From positions 1 to 64,000 of the forward strand of contig DESI01000007.1 of the NCBI GenBank assembly GCA_002361235.1: DNA of 64,000 bases, read 5' to 3'. Source of the DNA: Porphyromonadaceae bacterium UBA3318 (GTDB lineage Bacteria; Bacteroidota; Bacteroidia; Bacteroidales; Muribaculaceae). Position numbers and translations under genes: made by a program. Positions 16,979-24,565 of the stretch are shown here, in pieces (the stretch's first letter is position 1; every line of letters starts with the position of its first letter). Under the pieces are notes generated by a model. The model saw only the letters and a program-made list of their open reading frames with translations. It was not told the DNA's origin and ran no database searches.

Positions 16979-18382
16979 TCAGTTCGGGCGGACGGAGAAG
17001 GGGTAGCTGCGGCTGCCGTCGGCACTGGTCCAGGTGCCGCTGTAAACGCTACGGCCTAAAATGCCGTCGAAACGCCCGGTCATGTTGTCGCCTACATATT
17101 CTTCAAGAACAAGACGGTCGCCGTCGTCCACAAGCTGTCCGCTGAGCTGTATGGGACGCTTGTTCTTGACGTACATATACTCGCCTGTGTAGTATGCGCC
17201 TCCATCGGTGGTGAGCGTCATTTCGATGGCGTATTTGTTGTTGATGGATCCTTTGTAATGATGCGTGTATATGTCGCCCTCATGCTCGGATTCTTCCTGC
17301 TTAGTTTTGCTCAGACCGGATTCACGCAGGCTTTCCACAATGGCGGTCAGCTCCTCGCTGTCGTTGTCGGAATCCGTTGCTTCCGTTACTGATTCCGTAG
17401 TTTCCGATTCGTGAGCGGATTCTACACGTTTTGAACCGTCATGCGTAAGGGGCGAGAGACAGAGCCATGCTCCGAGAATCATCACGGCGATGGCACCCGA
17501 TATGGAGCAGATTATGGCGAGAGTGCTGTGGTCGGACGGATATTCGTCCATTTCAGGGTCATCGGTCGGGGCGCCGTCGTTGATCTTGCACCATCCGGAT
17601 ATAAGATAGCAGGTTTGCAGAACCCACAGTACGGCTCCGGTCAAGGCTAACAGAATCATAAAGGCTATCGAGCTGCCTAAGAGTGACATTATCGTGCCTG
17701 CCGCATCATCGGAGAATCCACGCATCATTCCGCCAAGGCTACTGATGGAGCCAATGGAGATAAGCAACATGGCTAAGAAAACGATGAGAGGGAAGAAGGC
17801 CATGATGATTCCGAACGTGTAGGAGTTGCGCAACGTCCTGGCACCTTGTCGCGCAATATCCGACCAACTCTCTTCGATGTACAACTGATTGAATGCCGAT
17901 CGGAATTTGAACAGTGAAATGAGATTCAGCACCCAGCCTGCGAATGTGAACAGCAGTCCGAACATGCCGAGAAAGCTTCCCAGGAAAGTGCAGGCCATAC
18001 CTATAAGACCGAGCCAGCAGGCGGTGTACAGGCTGCCTGTGAGCCAGCGACCGCGTTCGGTATATTGGGCGGTACGGAAGCGGGACAGCCCGACCACATA
18101 TACTATCCAGCCGGCTACGGTCAGCACTTCGAACAGGCGGGTGCATAATGACATCCTGTCGTGCAGGGCTGAGAATTTAGACAAGCCCGCTGAGCGGGAA
18201 TCAAAACCGAACGACGAGGCCGTGTCGAGGATGCTGCCTAAATAGCTGTCGACGGCATTGACGATGCCGAAGAAAAACTCGAACACAGAGGCAGCGCATC
18301 CGAATACCGTCAGGACGACGACGCCCCAAAAAATCAAGGAAGAAGATAATCGCCACTCCCGGCGCAGTTCTGATTGATCCAT
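16979..18382 (-). CDS. Multi-pass membrane protein of unknown family
   Basis: A 467-residue protein I do not recognise. A short cytoplasmic start is followed by about seven hydrophobic segments between residues 17 and 325 (e.g. LIFWGVVVLTVFGCAASVFEFFFG, IICSISGAIAVMILGAWLCL). Then comes an acidic Ser/Thr/Glu-rich linker (about 328-365: ESETTESVTEATDSDNDSEEL). The roughly 100-residue soluble C-terminal domain has beta-type repeats (KYAIEMTLTTDGGAYYTGEYMYV..GDRLVLEEYVGDNMTGRFDGIL). The exterior domain may sense or bind something, but no family evidence supports this. It is monocistronic, between the toxin-antitoxin operon and the MITE-like element. Confidence 0.7.
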   Translation of the reverse strand: MDQSELRREWRLSSSLIFWGVVVLTVFGCAASVFEFFFGIVNAVDSYLGSILDTASSFGFDSRSAGLSKFSALHDRMSLCTRLFEVLTVAGWIVYVVGLSRFRTAQYTERGRWLTGSLYTACWLGLIGMACTFLGSFLGMFGLLFTFAGWVLNLISLFKFRSAFNQLYIEESWSDIARQGARTLRNSYTFGIIMAFFPLIVFLAMLLISIGSISSLGGMMRGFSDDAAGTIMSLLGSSIAFMILLALTGAVLWVLQTCYLISGWCKINDGAPTDDPEMDEYPSDHSTLAIICSISGAIAVMILGAWLCLSPLTHDGSKRVESAHESETTESVTEATDSDNDSEELTAIVESLRESGLSKTKQEESEHEGDIYTHHYKGSINNKYAIEMTLTTDGGAYYTGEYMYVKNKRPIQLSGQLVDDGDRLVLEEYVGDNMTGRFDGILGRSVYSGTWTSADGSRSYPFSVRPN

Positions 18383-18511
18383 TAATCGATAAGTCTTTTA
18401 TGAATAATATTGGTTAACTGTTCTGAAAAGAATGCGTAAAGATACGAATAATTTATTAAATTCCTATAATATGCGCCTTTATACGTCATAAATCTTGACT
18501 GCGGGTTATTA

Positions 18512-18691
18512 GTGTGTGTTTACTTTTAACACGAATTTATATTTTTGATTACTTTTCTTTCCTTCAAAGGTCTTTTTGGTGATTATCGCCAAGTCTCGTC
18601 GGTCACATAGCCCGCTATGCTCCCTTCTCGACTTGCGATAATCCCTCAAAAATCCCCTTTGAATGAAAGAAAGTTAAAAGTAAACACACTC
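18512..18691. mobile_element. Palindromic MITE-like element (second type)
   Basis: A 180-bp element that is an imperfect palindrome along almost its whole length. The terminal repeats are G(T/A)GTGTGTTTACTTTTAAC, the inner arms CTTTCTTTC..TTCAAAGG..TTTTT, and the centre GATTATCGC..AAGTC..CG with its complement. TTA flanks both sides (18509-18511 and 18692-18694). The right end recurs at the window start. It shares the terminal G(A)G and the TTA duplication with the element at 14474-14819 but not its interior, suggesting two MITE families used by the same type of transposase. No coding capacity. Confidence 0.7.
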
Positions 18692-18729
18692 TTAAATTGT
18701 GTTAAAAACGGAGAAAAATCGGGTCGGAA

Positions 18730-18761
18730 TTTGGCGGGATGAAAAAAATGTTGTAATTTTG
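18730..18761 (+). promoter_or_regulatory. Promoter of initiator tRNA
   Basis: TTTG (18730-18733), a 20-base spacer and TAATTTTG (18754-18761) match the consensus in full. The expected start of transcription is about 15-20 bases before the mature tRNA 5' end. Confidence 0.75.
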
Positions 18762-18781
18762 CAGTCGCAAAAAGGAAATAT

Positions 18782-18856
<75 letters not shown>

Positions 18857-18863
18857 AAGGAAG

Positions 18864-18895
18864 CGAATCTTGGAGTAATTCAAGATTCGTTTTTT
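18864..18895 (+). terminator. Terminator after initiator tRNA
   Basis: CGAATCTTG (18864-18872) and CAAGATTCG (18881-18889) form a perfect stem followed by six T. The last Ts and the next G also form the -33 box of the following promoter. Confidence 0.88.
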
Positions 18896-18923
18896 GTTAT
18901 ATCATAATAAATAGGTAAATTTG
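18893..18923 (+). promoter_or_regulatory. Promoter of the MNT/HEPN pair, probably leaderless
   Basis: TTTG (18893-18896), a 19-base spacer and TAAATTTG (18916-18923) match the consensus. The downstream ATG is at 18929, only 5 bases after the -7 box, so transcription should begin at or beside the start codon. Confidence 0.65.
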
Positions 18924-18928
18924 CAAGT

Positions 18929-19228
18929 ATGAAACTGATAGAACTGCATTTGGATCAGATTGCAGCTTTGTGCCGAAAGTACAAGGTGGCAAAACTATGG
19001 GTTTTCGGATCAATTCTTACTTCACGTTTCAACGACAAGAGCGATGTTGATTTTTCTGTGGTTTTCCATTACGATCAAATACCGGACCTTTTTTTGACAT
19101 TCTTCGATTTTATCGATGAATTGCGTCATCTGCTCGGCCGTGAAGTTGATCTGGTGGATGAGACAGCCATAAAGAATGATATTTTCAGGAAAGAACTGAA
19201 TAACACTAAACGATTGATTTATGGATGA
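18929..19228 (+). CDS. MNT-type nucleotidyltransferase (antitoxin of HEPN/MNT pair)
   Basis: A 99-residue minimal nucleotidyltransferase. The signature VFGSILTSRFNDKSDVDFSV holds the GS dipeptide and the DxD metal-binding pair (about residues 32-51), and a later acidic stretch REVDLVD supplies the third carboxylate. In HEPN/MNT modules (MntA/HepT) this protein neutralises the HEPN RNase by adenylylating it. It overlaps the HEPN gene by 8 bases (19221-19228), indicating coupled expression. Composition is more AT-rich than the surrounding core genes, suggesting transfer. Confidence 0.88.
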   Translation: MKLIELHLDQIAALCRKYKVAKLWVFGSILTSRFNDKSDVDFSVVFHYDQIPDLFLTFFDFIDELRHLLGREVDLVDETAIKNDIFRKELNNTKRLIYG

Positions 19229-19565
19229 ACAAATTCAAAAATTGCTTAAGGATATATTAAACGGTATATCTAATATAGAATTATTCTGTTCTTCCAGGCC
19301 AAAAGAGTATCAGGTCTTTTGTGAAGATAGATGCTTTAGAAGTGCTGTTCAATGGGAAATAGCCATAATAGGAGAAGCCATGAACAGAATATTAAAAATC
19401 AATCCGAATATTCCAATTACCTCTGCGCGAAGAATAGTTGATACTCGTAATTATCTGATTCATGGCTACGATAGTTTGAGAGAAGATATTATCTGGGCTA
19501 TTGTAATCAGACATTTACCGTTGTTGAAACAGGAAGTATTGCAACTTTGTGAATCGTCTGAATGA
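19221..19565 (+). CDS. HEPN (DUF86/HepT-like) RNase toxin
   Basis: A 114-residue helical HEPN-family protein. The catalytic RxxxxH motif is visible as RNYLIH, followed by the GYD(S) tyrosine that is the adenylylation target in HepT-type toxins. Length and partner are standard for the DUF86 group, whose members act as metal-independent RNases. It is the second gene of the pair and overlaps mntA. It carries no signal or membrane segment. The RNA target is unknown. Confidence 0.87.
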   Translation: MDEQIQKLLKDILNGISNIELFCSSRPKEYQVFCEDRCFRSAVQWEIAIIGEAMNRILKINPNIPITSARRIVDTRNYLIHGYDSLREDIIWAIVIRHLPLLKQEVLQLCESSE

Positions 19566-19592
19566 CATCTATCCATATTAAAATCAGGGAGA

Positions 19593-20255
19593 ATGGAGGT
19601 AGTATACGAGGACAATCATCTGGTCATAGTCAATAAGGCGGTGGGGGAGATAGTGCAGGGGGACAAGACCGGCGACAAACCGCTGTCGGAAATCGTAAAG
19701 GAATATATCAAGGAAAAATACGCCAAGCCGGGCAATGTGTTCTGCGGCGTGGTGCATCGTCTGGACCGTCCGGTGTCGGGCCTTGTGGTCATGGCCCGTA
19801 CGTCCAAGGCGCTGGAACGGATGAACCGGATGTTTCGCGACGGTGAGGTGCACAAGACGTACTGGGCGCTCGTGCAGGGACAACCCCAACAGCCGGAGGC
19901 ATTGCTTGAGGACTGGCTTGTTTCGGACGGCCGCATCAACAAGACGTTCGTGGCCGGGGAAGGAGCCCGCGATGCAAAACTGTCGCGCCTTGAATACCGC
20001 ACCATAGCCCGGGGCGACCGGTACACCCTGCTGGAAGTGAAACTGCTCACCGGACGCAAGCACCAGATTCGCGCGCAGCTTGCAAACATAGGGTGTCCCA
20101 TCAAGGGAGACCTGAAATATGGCGCCAGGCGTTCCAACCCCGACGGCGGCATTTCGCTGCAGTCGCATTCCATCGAATTCATACATCCCGTCAGCAAGGA
20201 AAAGATACAATTGGAGCTTGCTCCCACGTCTGAAATGCAGAAAATAATGGGGTGA
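19593..20255 (+). CDS. RluA-family pseudouridine synthase
   Basis: A 220-residue RluA-type enzyme that isomerises uridine in rRNA or tRNA. The catalytic aspartate is in HRLDRPVSGLVVMARTSKAL (about residues 54-73), and the C-terminal RNA-binding motif is LTGRKHQIRAQLANIGCPIKGD. It lacks the N-terminal S4 domain of RluD/RluC, so it belongs to the short RluA-like group; the precise site is not predictable. It lies 60 bases upstream of the TetR regulator gene on the same strand. Confidence 0.92.
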   Translation: MEVVYEDNHLVIVNKAVGEIVQGDKTGDKPLSEIVKEYIKEKYAKPGNVFCGVVHRLDRPVSGLVVMARTSKALERMNRMFRDGEVHKTYWALVQGQPQQPEALLEDWLVSDGRINKTFVAGEGARDAKLSRLEYRTIARGDRYTLLEVKLLTGRKHQIRAQLANIGCPIKGDLKYGARRSNPDGGISLQSHSIEFIHPVSKEKIQLELAPTSEMQKIMG

Positions 20256-20315
20256 GGAGCCAATTTTATAAATTTTTTTGTAAATTTGCACATAATATAT
20301 CCGTATGTGTAAAAA

Positions 20316-20897
20316 ATGGTAAAGAAAACACGCGATAAATTCATAGAGGTGGCCCGCAGTCTGTTTGCACGTCAGGGCGTGGAGAACACCACTATGAACG
20401 ACATAGCGACGGCGTCCGACAAGGGTCGCCGTACCATCTACACATACTTCAAATCGAAGCGCGAGATATTCAACGCCGTCATAGACAGCGAGACCGAGGA
20501 CCTGATACGCTCCATGCGTCTGATAGTGACGCTTCCCAACACTCCGGAGAAAAAACTGCGTGAGTTCGTGTCCGTGCGGCTGGAGAAAATGAGCGAGATA
20601 GTGCTCAGAAACGGTTCGTTGCGGGCAGGCTTCTTCCGCGACGTGCGCAAGGTGGACCGTGCGCGCTCCATCATTTCAAAGAAAGAGATAACGCTGCTGA
20701 TGAGCATCCTGGAGGAGGGTGTTCACGACGGCGTGTTCAGGATAAACGACATCAAGGAAACGGCGATCATCGTCACGAACTGCATCCACGGCATGGATGT
20801 GCCTTATATCCGCAACACCCTGTCGGAATACGGCATAGGCAAGGAGAAGATCGTGGAGATGGTGACCGGCCTGATACTTAACGGAATAAAACGATAA
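20316..20897 (+). CDS. TetR/AcrR family transcriptional regulator
   Basis: A 193-residue repressor-type protein. The N-terminal helix-turn-helix is ARQGVENTTMNDIATASDKGRRTIYTYFKSKREIF (about residues 17-51), and the C-terminal part is a helical ligand-binding and dimer domain. It is followed after 13 bases by fabG, so it may control fabG and fatty-acid synthesis, in the manner of FabR- or FasR-type TetR proteins; that is inference from spacing only. No operator palindrome was recognised in the short upstream gap. Confidence 0.9.
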   Translation: MVKKTRDKFIEVARSLFARQGVENTTMNDIATASDKGRRTIYTYFKSKREIFNAVIDSETEDLIRSMRLIVTLPNTPEKKLREFVSVRLEKMSEIVLRNGSLRAGFFRDVRKVDRARSIISKKEITLLMSILEEGVHDGVFRINDIKETAIIVTNCIHGMDVPYIRNTLSEYGIGKEKIVEMVTGLILNGIKR

Positions 20898-20910
20898 ATA
20901 AAGATAACTG

Positions 20911-21657
20911 ATGAAATTACTTGAAGGAAAGACAGCAGTAATCACCGGCGCCGCCCGCGGCATCGGCAAGGAAATCGCACTGAAATATGCATCCGAGGGA
21001 TGTAACATCGCCTTCACCGACCTGGTGATAGACGAGAACGGCAAGAAGACCGAGGAGGAGATAGCAGCCTACGGCGTTAAGTGCAAGGGCTATGCCTCGA
21101 ACGCCGCCGACTTCGCCGCCACCGAGGCAGTCGTGAACGAGATCAAGAACGATTTCGGCCGCATCGACATCCTGGTGAACAACGCCGGCATCACCAAGGA
21201 CGGCCTGATGTTGCGCATGACCGAGCAGCAGTGGGACGCCGTGATTGCAGTGAACCTGAAATCCGCATTCAACTACATACACGCCGTACTGCCCATCATG
21301 ATGCGTCAGCGCAACGGTTCCATCATCAACATGGCATCCGTTGTCGGCGTTCACGGTAACGCAGGACAGAGCAACTACGCCGCATCGAAGGCCGGTCTGA
21401 TCGCCCTGGCCAAGAGCATCGCGCAGGAGGTGGGCAGCCGCGGCATCCGCGCCAACGCCATCGCCCCCGGTTTCATCGAGACCGCAATGACCGCCGCTCT
21501 GCCCGACGAGGTACGCGAGGAATGGTGCAAGAAGATTCCGTTGCGTCGCGGCGGCAAGGTGGAGGATATCGCCAACGTGGCAACGTTCCTGGCATCCGAT
21601 ATGTCGGGATATGTCACCGGTCAGGTTATCCAGGTGGACGGCGGCATGAACATGTAA
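20911..21657 (+). CDS. fabG: 3-oxoacyl-[ACP] reductase
   Basis: A 248-residue short-chain dehydrogenase that reduces 3-ketoacyl-ACP with NADPH in fatty-acid elongation. The Rossmann motif is TGAARGIGKEIALK, the NNAGITKDGL block is present, and the catalytic Ser-Tyr-Lys appear in NMASVVGVHGNAGQSNYAASKAG. The C terminus DGGMNM is classic for FabG. Thirteen bases separate it from tetR upstream and 9 from ispD downstream, giving a tight tetR-fabG-ispD-recG-helicase run. Confidence 0.95.
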   Translation: MKLLEGKTAVITGAARGIGKEIALKYASEGCNIAFTDLVIDENGKKTEEEIAAYGVKCKGYASNAADFAATEAVVNEIKNDFGRIDILVNNAGITKDGLMLRMTEQQWDAVIAVNLKSAFNYIHAVLPIMMRQRNGSIINMASVVGVHGNAGQSNYAASKAGLIALAKSIAQEVGSRGIRANAIAPGFIETAMTAALPDEVREEWCKKIPLRRGGKVEDIANVATFLASDMSGYVTGQVIQVDGGMNM

Positions 21658-21666
21658 TCATGCATT

Positions 21667-22377
21667 ATGCATCCGCATAAATATGCCGTGATATTAGCCG
21701 GCGGCAACGGAAGTCGCGCCGGTGGTGAAATGCCCAAACAGTTCGTCGAACTGTTGGGCATTCCCATATTATGGTGGTCGGTCCGGGCGTTCCATGCCGC
21801 CGACCCCGACACACATATCGTGATAGTGATGAATCCCTCGTTCTGGGACGACTGGGATATTATCTACAACGAACTGCCGGAGGCGGACCGGCGAATCCCG
21901 TTGCAGCTGTTTTGCGGCGGCCGCAGCCGTACCGAATCGGTATGGAACGGTATAATGGACCTCCCGCACGACGCCGACACACTGATAGCCGTACACGATG
22001 CCGCCCGGCCTCTGATAACCAAGAAAATGGTTGCCGAGCTTTGGAAAACGGCGGAGGATAAAGGCTCGGCAGTGCCGTGTGTGGAGGAAGTGAACTCGCT
22101 CCGGGTAAAGGATGACGGCGGCACACGTCCCGTGGACCGTGCCGATTACATGGTGGTGCAGACCCCGCAGGTGTTCCGCGCCGACATTCTGCACGAGGCG
22201 TACGTGAATCGCAATCCGGAAGCGAAGTTTACCGACGACGCCAGCCTGGTGCAGCAGGCCGGTTACGATATAACCGTAGCACCCGGAATCCCGGACAACA
22301 TCAAGGTGACGAATCCGATGGACTTCGTCGTGGCCGAGGCGATAATGCGGTATCAGACAGATAAGAAACGGAGCTGA
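21667..22377 (+). CDS. ispD: 2-C-methyl-D-erythritol 4-phosphate cytidylyltransferase
   Basis: A 236-residue enzyme of the MEP isoprenoid pathway, making CDP-methylerythritol. The nucleotide loop is AVILAGGNGSRAGGEMPKQF (residues 8-27). It differs slightly from the usual GxGxRMG but keeps the essential Arg and the K of PKQF. The CGGRSRTESV and AVHDAARPLI blocks and the TDDASLVQQAGY segment are all family features. It starts 9 bases after fabG. No ispF is adjacent, so it is the monofunctional form. Confidence 0.92.
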   Translation: MHPHKYAVILAGGNGSRAGGEMPKQFVELLGIPILWWSVRAFHAADPDTHIVIVMNPSFWDDWDIIYNELPEADRRIPLQLFCGGRSRTESVWNGIMDLPHDADTLIAVHDAARPLITKKMVAELWKTAEDKGSAVPCVEEVNSLRVKDDGGTRPVDRADYMVVQTPQVFRADILHEAYVNRNPEAKFTDDASLVQQAGYDITVAPGIPDNIKVTNPMDFVVAEAIMRYQTDKKRS

Positions 22378-22411
22378 GTAAGGAGAAACAGGCGGGAAAA
22401 GAAAACGGGAA

Positions 22412-24565
22412 ATGAGCGCGTTTTGGGAAACAGACATAGTGTATCTGAAGGGTGTGGGGCCGTTCCGGGCCAACACGCTGAAGAAGGAGTTCGGCATCGG
22501 CATGATGCGCGAACTGTTGTACTATTTCCCGTTCCGCTATCTCGACAAGAGCCGGTTCTATAAGATACAGGAACTGGAAGGGGAGATGCCCGCCGTGCAG
22601 ATACGCGGACGGTTCCTGCAACTCGAACTTGAGGGCGAAGGCGCGCGGATGCGACTCCGCGGCGTATTCACCGACGGCGACAGGCTGATGGAATGCGTAT
22701 GGTTTTCCAAAGCCAAGGCGATGAAAGACTACTACCGGGTCGGCAAGGAATACATCATCTTCGGCAAGCCTCAGGAATACCGCAGCGTATGGTCTATCTC
22801 GCACCCCGAAGTGACCGTATACGATCCCGCCAAACCTCCCACGGGCTTCTGTGGAGTGTATAATCTCACGGACTCGGCGCGTAAGGGCGGCTTTTCGTCC
22901 AAGTCGTTCAATACTCTGGTCAGCACTCTGTTGCAGCATCCACGTATGCAGGAGGTGAAGGATACGTTGCCCGAGGAGGTGCGGCAGATGTTTCATCTGA
23001 TGCCGCTGCACGACACACTGCGCGAACTGCATTTCCCGTCCTCGCCCGATATGCTGCGCAAGGCACGCGAGCGGATGAAGTTCGAGGAACTGTTCTATCT
23101 GCAACTCAATATATTGCGCTATTCCCGCGAGCGCAGCAAGCGCATAGCCGGCATACCGTTCCTGAAGATCGGACCCGTGTTCAACGACTATTACCGCAAG
23201 TGCATCCCGTTCGAGCTGACCGGGGCGCAGAAGCGCGTGCTGCACGAGATTCGCGACGACATGCGCACCGGACGGCAGATGAATCGTCTGCTGCAGGGCG
23301 ATGTAGGATCCGGCAAGACCATGGTGGCGTTCATGACCCTGCTGATGGCCATAGACAACGGTTGCCAGGGCGCGCTGATGGCTCCCACCGAGATACTTGC
23401 CACGCAGCATTACGAGACATTGAGAGGATGGGGCGAACAGGTAGGCATCCGTGTGGAGCTGCTGACCGGAAGCACCCGGGCCAAGAAACGCCGCGAACTG
23501 CACGAGGCGTTGGAGAACGGCGACATCGACATACTGATAGGAACTCACGCCCTGATAGAAGATGCCGTGAAATTCAAGCGCCTCGGCGTGGCGGTGATTG
23601 ACGAGCAGCACCGCTTCGGTGTGGCGCAGCGCGCCCGGATGTGGGGCAAAGGCCCGATAGCGCCGCATGTACTGGTGATGACCGCCACACCGATACCGCG
23701 CACATTGGCCATGACCGTGTACGGCGACCTCGACGTGTCGGTGATAGATGAGCTTCCGCCGGGCCGCAAGCCGATAGACACACGCCTCAGGTACGAGGAC
23801 AACCGCATGGAGGTGTACCGCCTGCTGGAGCATGAATTGCGTGCCGGCCGACAGGTGTATGTGGTGTATCCGTTGGTTAAGGAAAACCAGAAACTCGACC
23901 TTAAGAGCGTGGAGGAGGGTTACAACCGCCTTGTCGGTATATTCAAGGACTGGAAGGTGGGGATGATACACGGTCAGATGAAGGCCGAGGCCAAGGACGC
24001 GCAGATGGATATGTTCGTCAGCCGCGAGACGCAGATTCTCGTTGCCACCACCGTGATAGAGGTGGGTGTGAACGTGCCCAACGCCTCGGTGATGCTGATA
24101 GAGAACGCCGAGCGGTTCGGACTGTCGCAGCTTCATCAGTTGCGCGGGCGTGTGGGACGCGGAGCCGACCACAGCTACTGCGTGCTGATGACCAAGCGCG
24201 AGATAGGGAGCGACACGCGCAAGCGGCTGGAGGTGATGACAAGCACCACCGATGGCTTCCTCGTGTCGGAGGCTGACATGAAGATGCGCGGTCCCGGCGA
24301 CATGGAGGGCACGCAGCAGAGCGGCATCGCCTGGCATCTGAACGTGGCCAACCTCGCCACCGACGGCCAGATACTCAACATAGCGCGGCAGGCCGCCGAC
24401 ATGGTGCTGAACGGCTGCCCGGCTCTTGTGGCCGACAACAGCGGAAATCCCGACAAGCCGCTGCAGAACGAATCATTGCAAATTTCGACTGAATCGGAAA
24501 ATATTTTGAGGGGGGAATTGTGTTATAGATTTCAGAAGGAGTACGATTGGTCACAGATATCATGA
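22412..24565 (+). CDS. recG: ATP-dependent DNA helicase RecG
   Basis: A 717-residue branch-migrating helicase that rescues stalled forks. The N-terminal wedge/OB domain begins VYLKGVGPFRANTLKKEFGI. The helicase core has motif I LLQGDVGSGKTMVAF, motif II VIDEQHRFG (DEQH, as in all RecG), motif III VMTATPIPRTL, and the C-terminal helicase motifs ATTVIEVGVNVPNASVMLIENAERFGLSQLHQLRGRVGRG. Length is normal. Its stop overlaps the start of the next gene (ATGA at 24562-24565). The C terminus is preceded by an AT-richer stretch (about 24470-24540) unlike the rest. Confidence 0.96.
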   Translation: MSAFWETDIVYLKGVGPFRANTLKKEFGIGMMRELLYYFPFRYLDKSRFYKIQELEGEMPAVQIRGRFLQLELEGEGARMRLRGVFTDGDRLMECVWFSKAKAMKDYYRVGKEYIIFGKPQEYRSVWSISHPEVTVYDPAKPPTGFCGVYNLTDSARKGGFSSKSFNTLVSTLLQHPRMQEVKDTLPEEVRQMFHLMPLHDTLRELHFPSSPDMLRKARERMKFEELFYLQLNILRYSRERSKRIAGIPFLKIGPVFNDYYRKCIPFELTGAQKRVLHEIRDDMRTGRQMNRLLQGDVGSGKTMVAFMTLLMAIDNGCQGALMAPTEILATQHYETLRGWGEQVGIRVELLTGSTRAKKRRELHEALENGDIDILIGTHALIEDAVKFKRLGVAVIDEQHRFGVAQRARMWGKGPIAPHVLVMTATPIPRTLAMTVYGDLDVSVIDELPPGRKPIDTRLRYEDNRMEVYRLLEHELRAGRQVYVVYPLVKENQKLDLKSVEEGYNRLVGIFKDWKVGMIHGQMKAEAKDAQMDMFVSRETQILVATTVIEVGVNVPNASVMLIENAERFGLSQLHQLRGRVGRGADHSYCVLMTKREIGSDTRKRLEVMTSTTDGFLVSEADMKMRGPGDMEGTQQSGIAWHLNVANLATDGQILNIARQAADMVLNGCPALVADNSGNPDKPLQNESLQISTESENILRGELCYRFQKEYDWSQIS

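Noticed and set aside
22301..24337. 678-codon ORF antisense to ispD/recG
   Set aside because: A frame shadow from GC-rich codon use. The sense strand has all RecG motifs, and the antisense product is His/Leu-rich and family-less. The same applies to long antisense frames over tkt, the RNase E/G gene, cydA and the RND permease.
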